The notes under the pieces are model-generated. The model worked only from the letters and a program-made list of their open reading frames with translations, made no database searches and was not told the DNA's origin. Of a DNA stretch of 64,000 nt, positions 32,063 through 41,333 are shown in pieces; within the stretch, counting starts at the first letter, position 1; every line of letters starts with the position of its first letter. The translations under genes and the position numbers were made by a program. Location: assembly GCA_026182355.1 (NCBI GenBank), contig JAPFBL010000035.1, positions 2,671,501 through 2,735,500 on the forward strand, in the 5' to 3' direction. The DNA comes from Hermatobates lingyangjiaoensis. Its lineage: Eukaryota > Arthropoda > Insecta > Hemiptera > Hermatobatidae.

Positions 32063-32477
32063 GGCGCCAATGTAGCTCAGTGACATGCTCGCCTCGTGAC
32101 TGGTAGATTCGGAGTTTGATACTCACTGTGGCCCTGATTTATTCACGCAAGAGAAAAAAAATCTTCACGGGCGTGGGAGGTGGGGGTGATTTGAGGACGT
32201 CGTCTCTCGGAGAGGACGTTAAACCTGTTTTAATTTAATCATGTTCCTGAGCCTTTCGGTTATACCATGATAAAGTAGAAAGGTTGAGCCCTTTCAACAC
32301 GTTTACTCGTCAGCCCCGAGTCTGTATAATGTAATGTACTTGTTAAATATCTAAATACACGATTTAGGCAAAATTTAGGACTTCCGGTGTAGAATGTCCA
32401 TTGTATGGTATCGCAAAGGGCTAATCTTTGGCCTCGTATGTTCTCACGTGAGACTTCCATTACAACCTAACTTAGTA
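32063..32477 (+). repeat. tRNA-derived SINE with internal extra segment
   Basis: Head GCCAATGTAGCTCAGTGACA, B-box-like GGAGTTTGATACTC, body GAGGACGTCGTCTCTCGGAG, tail CATTACAACCTAACTTAG. Compared with 18472-18775 it has roughly 90 extra bases at about 32222-32310 and a longer A-rich segment near 32150, giving 415 bp in place of 304. Confidence 0.85.
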
Positions 32478-32579
32478 GAAGATTCCTAGCCTAATAAATT
32501 TGATTGAAGTAATATTTAGTGCTCCTGTGGTACTATAAAATTAGATAATGTAGGATCACCTGAACAAAAATGTGTGTAA

Positions 32580-32945
32580 ATCAGTAAATCAGTCTCACTT
32601 CCACCCCAATACAGCAAGAAAGCTACGAGCTTAAAGAAAATGTGGGCTTTAGAAGCAACAGCTAAAAAATATAAAATCAAATCGCGTAATAACTCCTACC
32701 TGCCTGCCTCCAACACCTTCCCCTTGCCTTCCCTATCTGTACCCCTTTGCATATCTTAGTGCTTTCTGACCCCCAGGCACTCTGTCTTCCTCCCAAGGCA
32801 GCTAAGTTCTTATTATTCAGTTTACAGGATTGTAATTTTCATTATCCAGTAACTATGTTGTATTTTTGATGGACCTGAAGATGAACACGAAGTGTTCGAA
32901 ACACTCAATTTCTAATAAAATATTTTATGTGGTGACTTAATTTTA
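32580..32945 (+). mobile_element. PLE family F 3' end
   Basis: A pyrimidine-rich stretch (CCTGCCTGCCTCCAACACC, 32700-32810) is followed by the terminal repeat with CTGAAGATGAACACGAAGTG, TTCGAAACACTC and TATGTGGTGACTTAATTTTA. The upstream 100 bp has an open frame but no recognisable endonuclease residues. Confidence 0.55.
32870..32912 (+). ncRNA. Hammerhead-like motif, PLE family F
   Basis: CTGAAGA, one unpaired T, a 6-bp helix II GAACAC/GTGTTC around GAA, then GAAACACTC. Helix III (ACAC) is not self-complementary, so the fold is probably decayed. Confidence 0.4.
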
Positions 32946-33864
32946 CTTTGTTAGTCCATATAAATATCATAACTATAATATTTGGTTTATTGTCCTGAAT
33001 CCTTGGGATACCTTTGTCATATGTACTGTTTTAGGAACGAGACTTATTATTTTGTATGCATTATTGCTATTAAACAATATCCAGCATTCCTGGTATCATT
33101 TCACCTATACAGTAAACTTGAAAATAGGTAGTCCACGTATAGATAATTTCCTGTTAGTTGATTAATAACTTTATTAGTTTTTGTTTTTTTTTTAGAATGA
33201 ATTCTCTCAAAAGATAACTATTGCAAATTGGGAATGTAATTAATTACGTAAACTCTGCTGCTCCCAAAGGTTACGGTGATTCAATATTGATTACGCCTGA
33301 GGTTACAACGCTGTTCTGCTATATATCTTCTGTGGTTATAAAATAATATATTTCAATGTCTAGTATAGACTCCAAATATTTAATTATTCTTGCTTTTCAG
33401 ATTCTATTGTTAGCAATATTACTTGTTAAATCATATTGCTTAAATTAATGCTCATGCTACCAGTCATTAAGTATTCCTTTCCCTAACGTTACAAAAACTC
33501 CTAGCATTGAATTGAAACGAAAACTACTAGCATATTAAAAGATTTTTAAATATAAGTTGATTTCTTATAAGATTATGTTCTTATACTTCTGAAAAAGTAA
33601 AACAGATTTTGATTTATACTAAATTTAATGGACTGACATATTTTTTTTGTCTTTATGGGAAAGTTGTGGTAATTAGAAAGCTGATGACTGTTATTCATAA
33701 GGAGCCGTTAGTCTAGTGCTTTTCAGAAATTAAATTAGGTCATTTTGTGATTCACTATTTAGTGAAAAAGAATTGACAAGAATGGCGAAAGATGTCACCT
33801 TTTATCTGAATGGGATTGCGTGAATCTCGTCGGTCACCGTTATCAGATGAGTCATCAGTTCATT
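32946..33864. other. No gene recognised
   Basis: AT-rich, no supported feature. Confidence 0.45.
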
Positions 33865-34070
33865 GAAAGGCTAACATCATTGCCTTGGTACTGAAGGTTA
33901 TTGGTTCGAATCTATGGCTATGACCCTACATTTTTCATGTAAGATATGGAAAATCTTGAGGAGGTTGCCCTCTCGGAGAGGAGGTTAAGTCTTCGGTGTC
34001 CAGCAAGCACCATATCGGGGACTTACGAAATATGTCTATCATAAGAAACTTGAGCAAGGCAAACATTTAA
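33865..34070 (+). repeat. Diverged tRNA-derived SINE
   Basis: GGTTATTGGTTCGAATCTATG is a B-box-like sequence, and GCCCTCTCGGAGAGGAGGTTAA matches the TCTCGGAGAGGACGTTAA block of the main SINE. The head and tail are poorly preserved. Confidence 0.45.
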
Positions 34071-34109
34071 ATGTGTGTCAAATGACAAATGAGTCCCACT
34101 TTCGCTCCT

Positions 34110-34255
34110 TGGTTAGGTTAGGCTCCAGTGGCAGTCCCACATGGGAACACACATAGGCCGAACATTAATCCTTTCTGATGCCACACATTGAAGATTGGAT
34201 TCTACATTGGGAGTCCTAAATTTCGCCTAACTCAAATTTATTTAGAGTAGAGTTG
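34110..34255 (-). repeat. tRNA-derived SINE, left part of a split copy
   Basis: GGTTAGGTTAGGCTCCAGTGG (tail complement) through GGGAGTCCTAAATTTCGCCT to TTTAGAGTAG. The copy resumes at 34666 with GAGTAGGGATTTTTAACGAG, so the element was split by an insertion. Confidence 0.88.
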
Positions 34256-34671
34256 AGATCGGGCATAAAAGAGCCATCCCGACCCGAGCAAGGTCCTCGG
34301 ACATTAAACGTTCTGGCTCGGGCCGGACCGGGTAAGCCGTCCTCTGTAGTATAGTGGTTAGTATCCCGCCTGTCACGCGAGAGACCGAGGTTCGATTACC
34401 CACCGGGAAGGTTATTTTTATGAAGTGGTAAAAGGCCAAGATCCCTGCCCACTAATTTGGCATGAACAACCTTGTTTATGAACAACGATCCTTGACCGGG
34501 TCGGGTATGTGTTGGAATTTATTCTCCTCGGTCATTTGTTTTATCCAAATTATTTTAGTATGCATAATATATAAATACATATTTATTTAAAAAAAGTTAG
34601 CGAGAGAGAAGCCCGACTCGATCCAAACGTAATAATTGGCATTTTGGTACCGACTTGGCAGGAAATATCCC
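34256..34671. mobile_element. 416-bp insertion in a SINE, with tRNA-like core
   Basis: The host SINE is interrupted between two copies of GAGTAG, a likely 6-bp or longer target duplication. The insert starts AGTTGAGATCGGGCATAAAA, has a GC-rich part (CTGGCTCGGGCCGGACCGGG), the tRNA-Asp-like sequence at 34340-34410, then TTTATGAAGTGGTAAAAGGC, and ends CGACTTGGCAGGAAATATCC. A second, tRNA-Asp-related SINE family is the simplest reading, though the 84 bp before the tRNA-like part is unusual for a SINE. Confidence 0.6.
34340..34410 (+). tRNA. tRNA-Asp(GTC)-like sequence, probably not functional
   Basis: TCCTCTGTAGTATAGTGGTTAGTATC matches the 5' half of eukaryotic tRNA-Asp, and the anticodon loop CTGTCAC has GTC at 34372-34374. 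The A box (TAGTATAGTGG) and B box (GGTTCGATTAC) are recognisable. The acceptor stem (TCCTCTG against CCGGGAA) has mismatches and the T stem is not well paired. It could serve as a pol III promoter for the enclosing insert. Confidence 0.6.
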
Positions 34672-34858
34672 TAATTTTGAGTAGGGATTTTTAACGAGTA
34701 CCTGACATCCTACGAGCTCGGAACCTACGGCTTAAGGTCCTATTCGAGGGACGATGTGCTCAGATTTATTTTAAATCGAAAGCCAGAGTTGTATTGAACC
34801 CCGGACCTACCAGTCCAGAGGTGAGAATGTTTCCACTGGGCCAACCTTTTGGAGCATA
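34672..34858 (-). repeat. tRNA-derived SINE, right part of the split copy
   Basis: Continues the SINE body and head complement: GATTTTTAACGAGTACCTGA, CGAGGGACGATGTGCTCAGA, and CCAGTCCAGAGGTGAGAATG with GGGCCAACC at the head. Confidence 0.88.
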
Positions 34859-35972
34859 TTTGTTAATTCGAGAACCAAAAGACCCTCCATCATTTTTAAA
34901 CTTCATTTAGTCCCCAAACATGGCCTTCCTGTATCTCTAACCAAGACACCTTGCAAAGGACAGAGATTTGAGGCAATGCTGTCTTAAGGGTTAAACATAA
35001 CAAGAGGGTTATGTTTGAGGGTTAAACATAACAAGAGGATAGTGTTTGAATGGAAATTCACATATTGGGATTTCGTTATACTTTGTTGTTCCAATTAACA
35101 ACATACCATTTCATATACATTTAAATTTTTTTTTGAAATCTCTGTAGTTTTAACATAATAGTAAAAAACATAATGAAGTATAAAAAAGAATTAAATTGAT
35201 TATATATTTTATGTTGATAATAACAGTCCTACAAGAACGTTTCCTGTAAGCCATTCCAAATTATTCATTTTAATTTTTTTAAATACATGTTTTATTGCTC
35301 ATTTTATTTTATACTTCTGCTGTACTTTCACTTTTTTAGTGTCATCGATTTATACCTTCTTCTTCCATTAACTTTTTTTTTTTAAAAAAATGTGTTTTTC
35401 CCGAAAGATATTCCTGCTATAGTTCAGCACTTGTTCTGAAGAAACAATGGGTAACCTTCATATATTCTGACCAGAGCAGAAAAATTCTCAAGATAATTAA
35501 TTAATGTCCAGTTAGTTGTTAGAAGCATATCTCTTTCATGATCTTCATTAAAGAATTATACCAAACAGTTACTGCTGAAGCAGTTAATCACTAAGTTAAC
35601 CATGTTGACCCAACTGCAGCAGACTATATTCAAGTTATCGAAAGTTGTTTAAATTTATTAAAAATATAATAATAAATAAAAACTTGAAACATCACTGTAA
35701 ACACGTTGCAATCACATTAAATTATTTGGTTTTCAAAAATGAAGAAATTATCTAGTGGTCTTTTTCTTGGAGGTAGTAATAGCCAATCATAGATAGATTG
35801 TTTGAATCTTTGAAATATTTGGTGCCGGTGTAGAATGTGATGAACAAGATGCTATAGTGATCTACATTCAAAATGTTATCAGGAATCACAAATATAATAG
35901 CGGAGTGAGTTAAAGCATTTCAGAGATAAAAGAAATGATAAGCTTATGTACATATGTATTTATAAATGTACG

Positions 35973-35973
<1 letters not shown>
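34859..35973. other. No gene recognised
   Basis: Contains a short direct repeat (GGGTTAAACATAACAAGAGG twice at 34988-35037). Otherwise AT-rich without support for a gene. Confidence 0.45.

Positions 35974-36008
<35 letters not shown>
35974..36008. repeat. (AT)n microsatellite
   Basis: Uninterrupted AT run that ends exactly where a PLE terminus begins. Confidence 0.92.
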
Positions 36009-36011
<3 letters not shown>

Positions 36012-36155
36012 GTTTAAGCCACAATGAAAAAAGGAAAACAATAGAAATAAAAGCTCTGATGCCTTTCAATTTCTATTTCCATTGTTTTCCTTTTTCTATT
36101 GTGGTTTAAACTTCATTGATTGCATCACGTGTTGATTTATTATGATTTTTCTGCA
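36009..36155. mobile_element. PLE terminal inverted pair, family 1-like
   Basis: The left arm GAAGTTTAAGCCACAATGAA and the right arm TTCTATTGTGGTTTAAACTTC are reverse complements over about 50 bp around GCTCTGATGCC. The right side continues ATTGATTGCATCACGTGTTG, paralleling ATTGTTGTTTCACGTGTTT of the 16.2-kb element. The ribozyme part is deleted in both arms. Confidence 0.65.
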
Positions 36156-36159
36156 TATA

Positions 36160-36338
36160 TATATATTTGTAAAAGTTGAGAGCAGTCCTTCTTCAATGCA
36201 TGCTTTTAAAAACTGGATGTCTGTTTTCACTTGGTTCAATTTCGTCTCATATTTTTCCAAATTATGAAATTTTTTCTTTAATTCAGAGTTCAACTTAAAA
36301 ATTAAATCACCATAATTTTTTAATTTATTAATGGACAT
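36160..36338 (-). pseudogene. PLE N-terminal fragment, coiled-coil-like
   Basis: Minus-strand frame from the ATG at 36338: MSINKLKNYGDLIFKLNSEL, a helical heptad-like stretch, then VKTDIQFLKACIEEGLLSTF. The last part resembles the start of PLE proteins (DIEFLKRCLDNGLIP-type). It is cut off at a TATATATA run, beyond which the frame enters the terminal repeat. No RT follows. Confidence 0.6.
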
Positions 36339-36639
36339 GTTTCAGTGTTACATCCACCAACTTCAGCAAAAAAAAAACACAATTAAAACTACACTTAACA
36401 AATTAATCTAATACTTAAAGTCACATTGCAATAATAAACATAAATCAAAAAGTTACAGTCAGGTTTGGGGTTGTCAGTGTTGGCATAACCATCCCTAGGT
36501 TTCCAACAAGTGCAACTGGTTGGTAAAGTTATCTTTTTGATCGTTCATACTTGGAGCTTTTCCAGTATGTACCGCACTTCTAGTATCCTGAGTCTTTTTC
36601 CGTCCTTTTCCGCTGCTATTATTCTAGTGTTATTAACCA

Positions 36640-36740
36640 TAGTTTGCCTTGAAATTTTTGTTTTGTATATCTTTTGGAAGTGTTCTTTATGGCTTATTAT
36701 GAAAACAGACATTCAGTTTGTAAAAGCATATATATATAAC
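36640..36740 (+). pseudogene. PLE N-terminal fragment
   Basis: GAAAACAGACATTCAGTTTG translates to KTDIQFVKA in the frame 36510-36770, the same motif as in the minus-strand fragment at 36160-36338. It too breaks at TATATATA. The two fragments face each other about 300 bp apart. Confidence 0.5.
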
Positions 36741-36754
36741 CCAACTGAAAAAAC

Positions 36755-36850
36755 CCAGTTGGGTTTTTGACTCTGACGAAGACCACTTGTTACGGTTGAA
36801 AGATCTTAGTCTTGTTTTCCCATTTCATATTGTGGTTTGATCATTGAGAT
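36755..36850 (+). mobile_element. PLE family 1 terminal repeat, solo
   Basis: CAGTTGGGTTTTTGACTCTG to TTGTGGTTTGATCATTGA, nearly identical to the 16.2-kb copy, bounded on both sides by TATATATA. A second short CAGTTGGG in inverted orientation lies just before it. Confidence 0.88.
36760..36822 (+). ncRNA. Hammerhead ribozyme motif, solo PLE repeat
   Basis: Same core and helices as 16172-16234, with one change in helix II (ACCACTTGTTACGGTT in place of ACCGCTTGTTACGGTT), which weakens its innermost pair. Helix I, helix III and the catalytic core are unchanged. Confidence 0.68.
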
Positions 36851-36884
36851 ATATATATAATATATATATATATATACTCAAATT

Positions 36885-37235
36885 GATCTTGGCCTCTTAA
36901 TTCAATACAGTATCCAATAAGTTGTTTTGAGAGCTAGGTCTGGAAATGAACTTCTCTTTACTAAGCGAACGTTTAGATCATCATCAGGGCTACAAGACAT
37001 ACACCGCCCATAAAAATGATTGTAAAATTCATTAGACTATTGTTAGTTGTTTATACCAAACATATACTTAAAAAAAGGATTGAAAATAGAAATTAATCAA
37101 TATTCACTCCATGTTGAATTTGTATATAGTTGTTAAAAATATTATACCCTTATCAGGGTTGTATCCCTAATGATGGTGTATAAATACATCGAAATGTTGG
37201 CATAATAAGAAGTTCATTTCCAAGACCTAGCACTC
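36885..37235. mobile_element. PLE terminal inverted pair (family G)
   Basis: The left copy on the minus strand reads CCTGATGATGATCTAAACGT then AGTAAAGAGAAGTTCATTTC; the right copy on the plus strand reads CCTAATGATGGTGTATAAAT then GAAATGTTGGCATAATAAG and AAGTTCATTTCC. GAGAAGTTCATTTCCAGACCTAGC defines the shared outer part. TA runs lie on both sides. Confidence 0.68.
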
Positions 37236-37247
37236 AAAAAAACTAAT

Positions 37248-37279
<32 letters not shown>

Positions 37280-37351
37280 ATCTAGGAGGTGTCAGAGCTT
37301 ATTTTTCTTCATTGTGATTCTTCCTACGACATTTTGTCTCATATACATATC

Positions 37352-37705
37352 TTAGGTGTTGCTGTTCTGAATACTGGGCCGTGACTGAGTGTCGGCTTGG
37401 CGAGTAGCTGGTGGTTGGTCACCTAGTAGCTGCAGTGTGCGTGAAACCCCCGTGTGTTGACGATTAATTAATGGGTTGTGCTTCATGATTTTCATGGCTT
37501 CATATATTTGCAGTCTGGCCGGATCATTAATTTTCTTTAAAATGATGGTGTTTTGAACAAGGTCCTGGCGGGTGAGTTTTCTTCCATGTTCCTCGGAGGT
37601 GTGTCTAGCGATGGCTCCTGCTTGCAAGTGCATTGTCAGTCGTCGTGAGAGTGTGGTCGATGTCATACCGATATATTTTGAATTGTCTAGGAGCTCACAA
37701 TCTTC
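37352..37705 (-). pseudogene. PLE GIY-YIG endonuclease fragment, left palindrome arm
   Basis: The minus-strand frame (about 37705 to 37352) gives CELLDNSKYIGMTSTTLSRR, i.e. the YIG half of GIY-YIG with its following arginine, then AGAIARHTSEEHGRKLTRQ and the MKHNPLINRQHTG C-terminal block common to PLE endonucleases (family-level C..LI..Q pattern). The GIY half and the RT are absent. This belongs to a different PLE family from the 12-16 kb element. Confidence 0.85.
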
Positions 37706-37731
37706 ATATACGAATATAACTGCAATATCGG

Positions 37732-37966
37732 AGATTGTGAGCTCCTAGACAATTCAAAATATATCGGTATGACATCGACCACACTCTCACGACGACTGAC
37801 AATGCACTTGCAAGCAGGAGCCATCGCTAGACACACCTCCGAGGAACATGGAAGAAAACTCACCCGCCAGGACCTTGTTCAAAACACCATCATTTTAAAG
37901 AAAATTAATGATCCGGCCAGACTGCAAATATATGAAGCCATGAAAATCATGAAGCACAACCATTAA
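37732..37966 (+). pseudogene. PLE GIY-YIG endonuclease fragment, right palindrome arm
   Basis: Mirror copy of the left-arm fragment. A one-base loss in the codon run after MKHN brings a stop earlier (MKHNH, stop at 37966). The remaining residues are the same, confirming that both arms come from one duplication event. Confidence 0.85.
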
Positions 37967-38189
37967 TTAATCGTCAACACACGGGGGTTTCACGCACACT
38001 GCAGCTACTAGGTGACCAACCACCAGCTACTCGCCAAGCCGACACTCAGTCACGGCCCAGTATTCAGAACAGCAACACCTAAGATATGTATATGAGACAA
38101 AATGTCGTAGGAAGAATCACAATGAAGAAAAATAAGCTCTGACACCTCCTAGATTATATAAAGAAGAGTAAATAAATAAATAAATATAT

Positions 38190-38560
38190 ATATATATATT
38201 ATTGAAGTCTCGGCATTCACAATCTTTTGACTGAGAGATTGAACTTACAAACTACAGTCAAAATACTTACAAAATACTCGTATTTACTGCAATAAGGGGA
38301 TTATGGAAATAGGAGTTCACCAAATGCCATGTTTCGCAAGGAGAATAGAAGGTTTACAATACATATATTATATCATTCTTCTATCCTTATAAGACATGTC
38401 AATTGGTCAACTCCTCTTTTTTAAATTATTTCCCGATTTCAGGAATTTAGTTCTTAATATCAAATCTCTAGGACAAAAGATCGAGAATGCTGAGACTATG
38501 GTCCACTTCAATGAAACATATCTTAAGGAAGCTACCTATCTACACTAGCTAAACTAATAG
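38190..38560. mobile_element. PLE 5' fragments, inverted pair
   Basis: On the minus strand at 38190-38260, CAATCTCTCAGTCAAAAGAT and GTGAATGCCGAGACTTC encode a NAET-type motif. On the plus strand at 38400-38555, KIENAETMVHFNETYLKEA is readable, the same N-terminal PLE segment as at 26430. The minus-strand copy ends at a TATATATA run, exactly as the 26.4-kb copy does. Confidence 0.6.
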
Positions 38561-38649
38561 ATATTAAATATAATACACATTACACATTTCTATAATATAT
38601 AAATAAAATAAAAACGGTCAGTAGTACATTAGACAAAAATTTTAACGAA

Positions 38650-38880
38650 ACCAACACAAAGGTACACATCTTAGTAGGGGTAGGCATACCTATAAAAGTC
38701 CCTTTTATAATTTGGTAGTCGTCGTCATCAGGAGGCCCTTAGTGTCCCACTGGGAGTCTCCGACCTTTCTCCCTGTTGAACAGTCCCGGTTCCTGATGAC
38801 GACGATTGTCAAAATATAGTAGTGAGTTTTGTCTATGTCTTTCTACATGTTACTTCCGTTATGATTTATGTATATGTGCT
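38650..38880. mobile_element. PLE terminal inverted pair (family D)
   Basis: The right copy CCTGATGACGACGATTGTCA then ATATAGTAGTGAGTTTTG matches 25664-25740. The left copy is its diverged reverse complement (GGTAGTCGTCGTCATCAGG). In the right copy GAAA is changed to AAAA, so the hammerhead core is broken. Confidence 0.6.
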
Positions 38881-38887
38881 TCCATAG

Positions 38888-38932
<45 letters not shown>
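38888..38932. repeat. (CA)n(TA)n microsatellite
   Basis: CA run passing directly into a TA run next to the family D terminus. Confidence 0.92.
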
Positions 38933-39750
38933 TTCTATAAATCATTATAAATATTTTATAAATTATTATATGGAAAAAAAAGTTATGTAGATGACATGCT
39001 AATGTAGGCTAAAAGGTATACCAGAAACATTTATGTATACCTTGTACCTAATATTTTATGGACCATAAGTATGCAAATTGTATTCTAAAAATATGTTGAG
39101 GCCACATAAGAAAATGTAAACTTCCCACTCTCATTGGATGACATCACCACTGAGATCACATACGAAAGCAGCAATAGAAAATCTTGTAATTCTGGAAAAG
39201 TTGTCTGTCCATAGAGGTCGTTATGAGATGTTGCAGGTTAGTCGGATGCAAGTACTTGACCAGAGCATCAAGTAGGTGACGTCATCTGGAGCTCATTTAG
39301 AGAAGTGTGTTCTCTGTGAGAGGCCGCCCGAGGTCGTTAGGGAGACAAACAAGCGTGTTGCTCAGCGAGACTGGTGGGGTAGTGGGTTACTGGGTCAATA
39401 GGTTTCAGCAAAAATCCCTGGGCTCTGAGTGACACCGACTTGCTACAGTTCAATCAATACGCTCAACAACAGGACTGGCTTTGTGCGATTCAATTCTGTA
39501 AACTTCCTCTGTCGGTGTTCACCACATTGAGAGAACCTCTGTTGTTATATTGTCCATTTTACATGTCTCAAGAGCTGTATAATTAAATATGCAAAACATA
39601 AATAAGGGAAAGTCACTAAATCCCTGGCTTTCTCATAATGCTTTATCCAAATCAATAAAGATACAGCAAATTATACGATATGATATGTGCATAGATATAA
39701 TTTGGTTTACTCCTTTTCTGTTTGTTTCCAACACTCACACTTATCTCAAC
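38933..39750. other. No gene recognised
   Basis: Somewhat GC-richer around 39.2-39.5 kb, but no frame, RNA gene or element end is supported. Confidence 0.45.
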
Positions 39751-39898
39751 AAATATCTGACATCGTACAGGCTTGGAACTGATGGCTTTATTTCTTTTCT
39801 GAGAGACGTCGTATCCGCTTGAAGAAATTGAGCGCATAATGAGAATTGATATATCAGTCCTGAGGAGAACACCCTAGTCACTGGGCTACCCTGGCCCC
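39751..39898 (-). repeat. tRNA-derived SINE, 3'-truncated
   Basis: CTGACATCGTACAGGCTTGGAAC, then GAGAGACGTCGTATCCG, and at the head CACTGGGCTACCCTGGCCCCA. Lacks the tail half. Confidence 0.8.
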
Positions 39899-40957
39899 AT
39901 TCATTTAGTGTTATATTAGGCTGTAAATATCTGCATTTTTACTTTCATTTGCCTTCCATGTAAACGTAGACTAATGAAAGTGATGCGTTTCCATCATAAT
40001 TTCCAGACCAAGTTTTCAGCCCAAATACATGTTATGAGAACCTCTCATTCATAAAACCATTTTGTTAAATTGGTCTGTGTTTGTGTACATATGTCAAAAA
40101 GCAAAAACCGTTATAATCACCAAATTTTATATTTGGTTTAATGAAACAACAATCTCATTACCAATATTGTACTGAGATTAGGAAATATTCACTTTCTAAG
40201 GGTGTATTTTATGTAAACAACAAAATCGGTTATTTGAGATTTGATATCAATCTATCGGAACGATTTTGTCTAAAACCCTATGGTTTTTTACTTTTAATTT
40301 TTTAAACTTATTTTGTATATCTTGATTCATCTTAAGAATCTATATCAAACGCTTGGACCATATAAGAATCTTTGTTTTCATGGCTTACTAACAAGAAATA
40401 ACAATAACAGTTATTCCTGTCAATCACATTCAGTGAATGTATATTTTTAAATGTTGCTATATTTTCTTAACACTGAGTGACACAAGGGGTCACGGGTTGT
40501 CTAGTACATATTATATTCGAACCGAATTGATAAAACCTGTAGGTGGAAATCAAAGAGTTCTTGTTTGGTAAATACCAAGCTAGGAAGGTGGTACCATTAC
40601 CTGACGTCCCTCTTTATCATGGCAATTATATTGGCGAGATATGAGGAAAGCTGTCTTCTGCATTTAAACGTTTTGTGGCAATAACTCGTCATTTAATTCG
40701 TTTCTGTGAAATTTATAATTTATAAAAGTTATAATTATTAGCATTGTTTGTGATTATTGTTTTACAAAGTATGTCATAGTAGAATTCATAGTTACCACTC
40801 TTACCATGCTATGAACGAAAAAAATAAAGCATTGTGGGGAAAAAAGGGGTTAAATTAGCAGATTATGTTTCTTCCATTAAAATAAGAAAATAGGAAATAT
40901 ATATATATAAAAAAATAGCAAATAAATAATTTAATTGAACGATACGGGTTTAAATTC
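39899..40957. other. No gene; contains an interspersed repeat at 40.37-40.51 kb
   Basis: See the separate entry for 40368-40505. The rest is AT-rich and unassigned. Confidence 0.45.
40368..40505 (+). repeat. Unclassified repeat, copy 1
   Basis: GAATCTTTGTTTTCATGGCTTACTAACAAG through CAGTTATTCCTGTCAATC to GGGGTCACGGG aligns with 58264-58400 at roughly 80 percent by eye. The alignment stops at the same GTCTAG-AGTAC edge. Confidence 0.7.
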
Positions 40958-41333
40958 TTAAGTTAGGTTGCAGTGGCAGTCTCACAGGGGAACGAACACA
41001 CATAGGGCAAAAAAAAAATAAACATTCTACATTGAGAGTCTTAAATTTTGCCTAAGTAGTGTATTTAGAGCAAGGTACGAAAACCAGCGTCGTACAGGCT
41101 TGGGTCCAATGGTTTAACGTCCTCTCCTATTAGCGATGTGCTGAGATTTATTCACCGCCTACGAAGATTGATTGTACATTGGGGTTGTTTCTGCTCATTT
41201 ACCTAACTCTTGTGCATTTATAGTGGGGATCTTACACCAGTTACCTGACATTGTACAGGCTTGAGACCGACGTGTTATTCACCTCTCACGTGAATAAAGC
41301 GAATGTCACAATGGGCTAACCTTGCACCCTTTT
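40958..41333 (-). repeat. Two abutting SINE fragments
   Basis: 40958-41163 is a SINE lacking its tRNA head (tail complement AAGTTAGGTTGCAGTGGCAG to GATTTATTCACCGCC). 41164-41333 starts inside the SINE body (GAAGATTGATTGTACATTGG) and reaches the head (GGGCTAACCTTGCACCC) but lacks the tail. They are joined in the same orientation, either by nested insertion or recombination between two copies. Confidence 0.8.

Larger units (their letters stand above)
37274..38160. repeat. Near-perfect 887-bp palindrome of a PLE 3' end
   Basis: Arms 37274-37703 and 37732-38160 are reverse complements, about 430 and 429 bp, separated by 28 bp. I see one length difference (CAACCCATT on the left against CAACCATT on the right) and essentially no others. 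Each arm holds PLE endonuclease coding sequence and a 3' tail; TATATATA flanks the left and AT-rich DNA the right. It would form a very long hairpin. Confidence 0.92.

Noticed and set aside
31808..32083. 91-codon plus-strand frame
   Set aside because: Its end reads into the SINE head and the rest shows no protein-like pattern.
34340..34410. Functional tRNA-Asp gene
   Set aside because: Acceptor and T stems have mismatches, and the sequence lies inside an insertion in a SINE, so I call it tRNA-like only.
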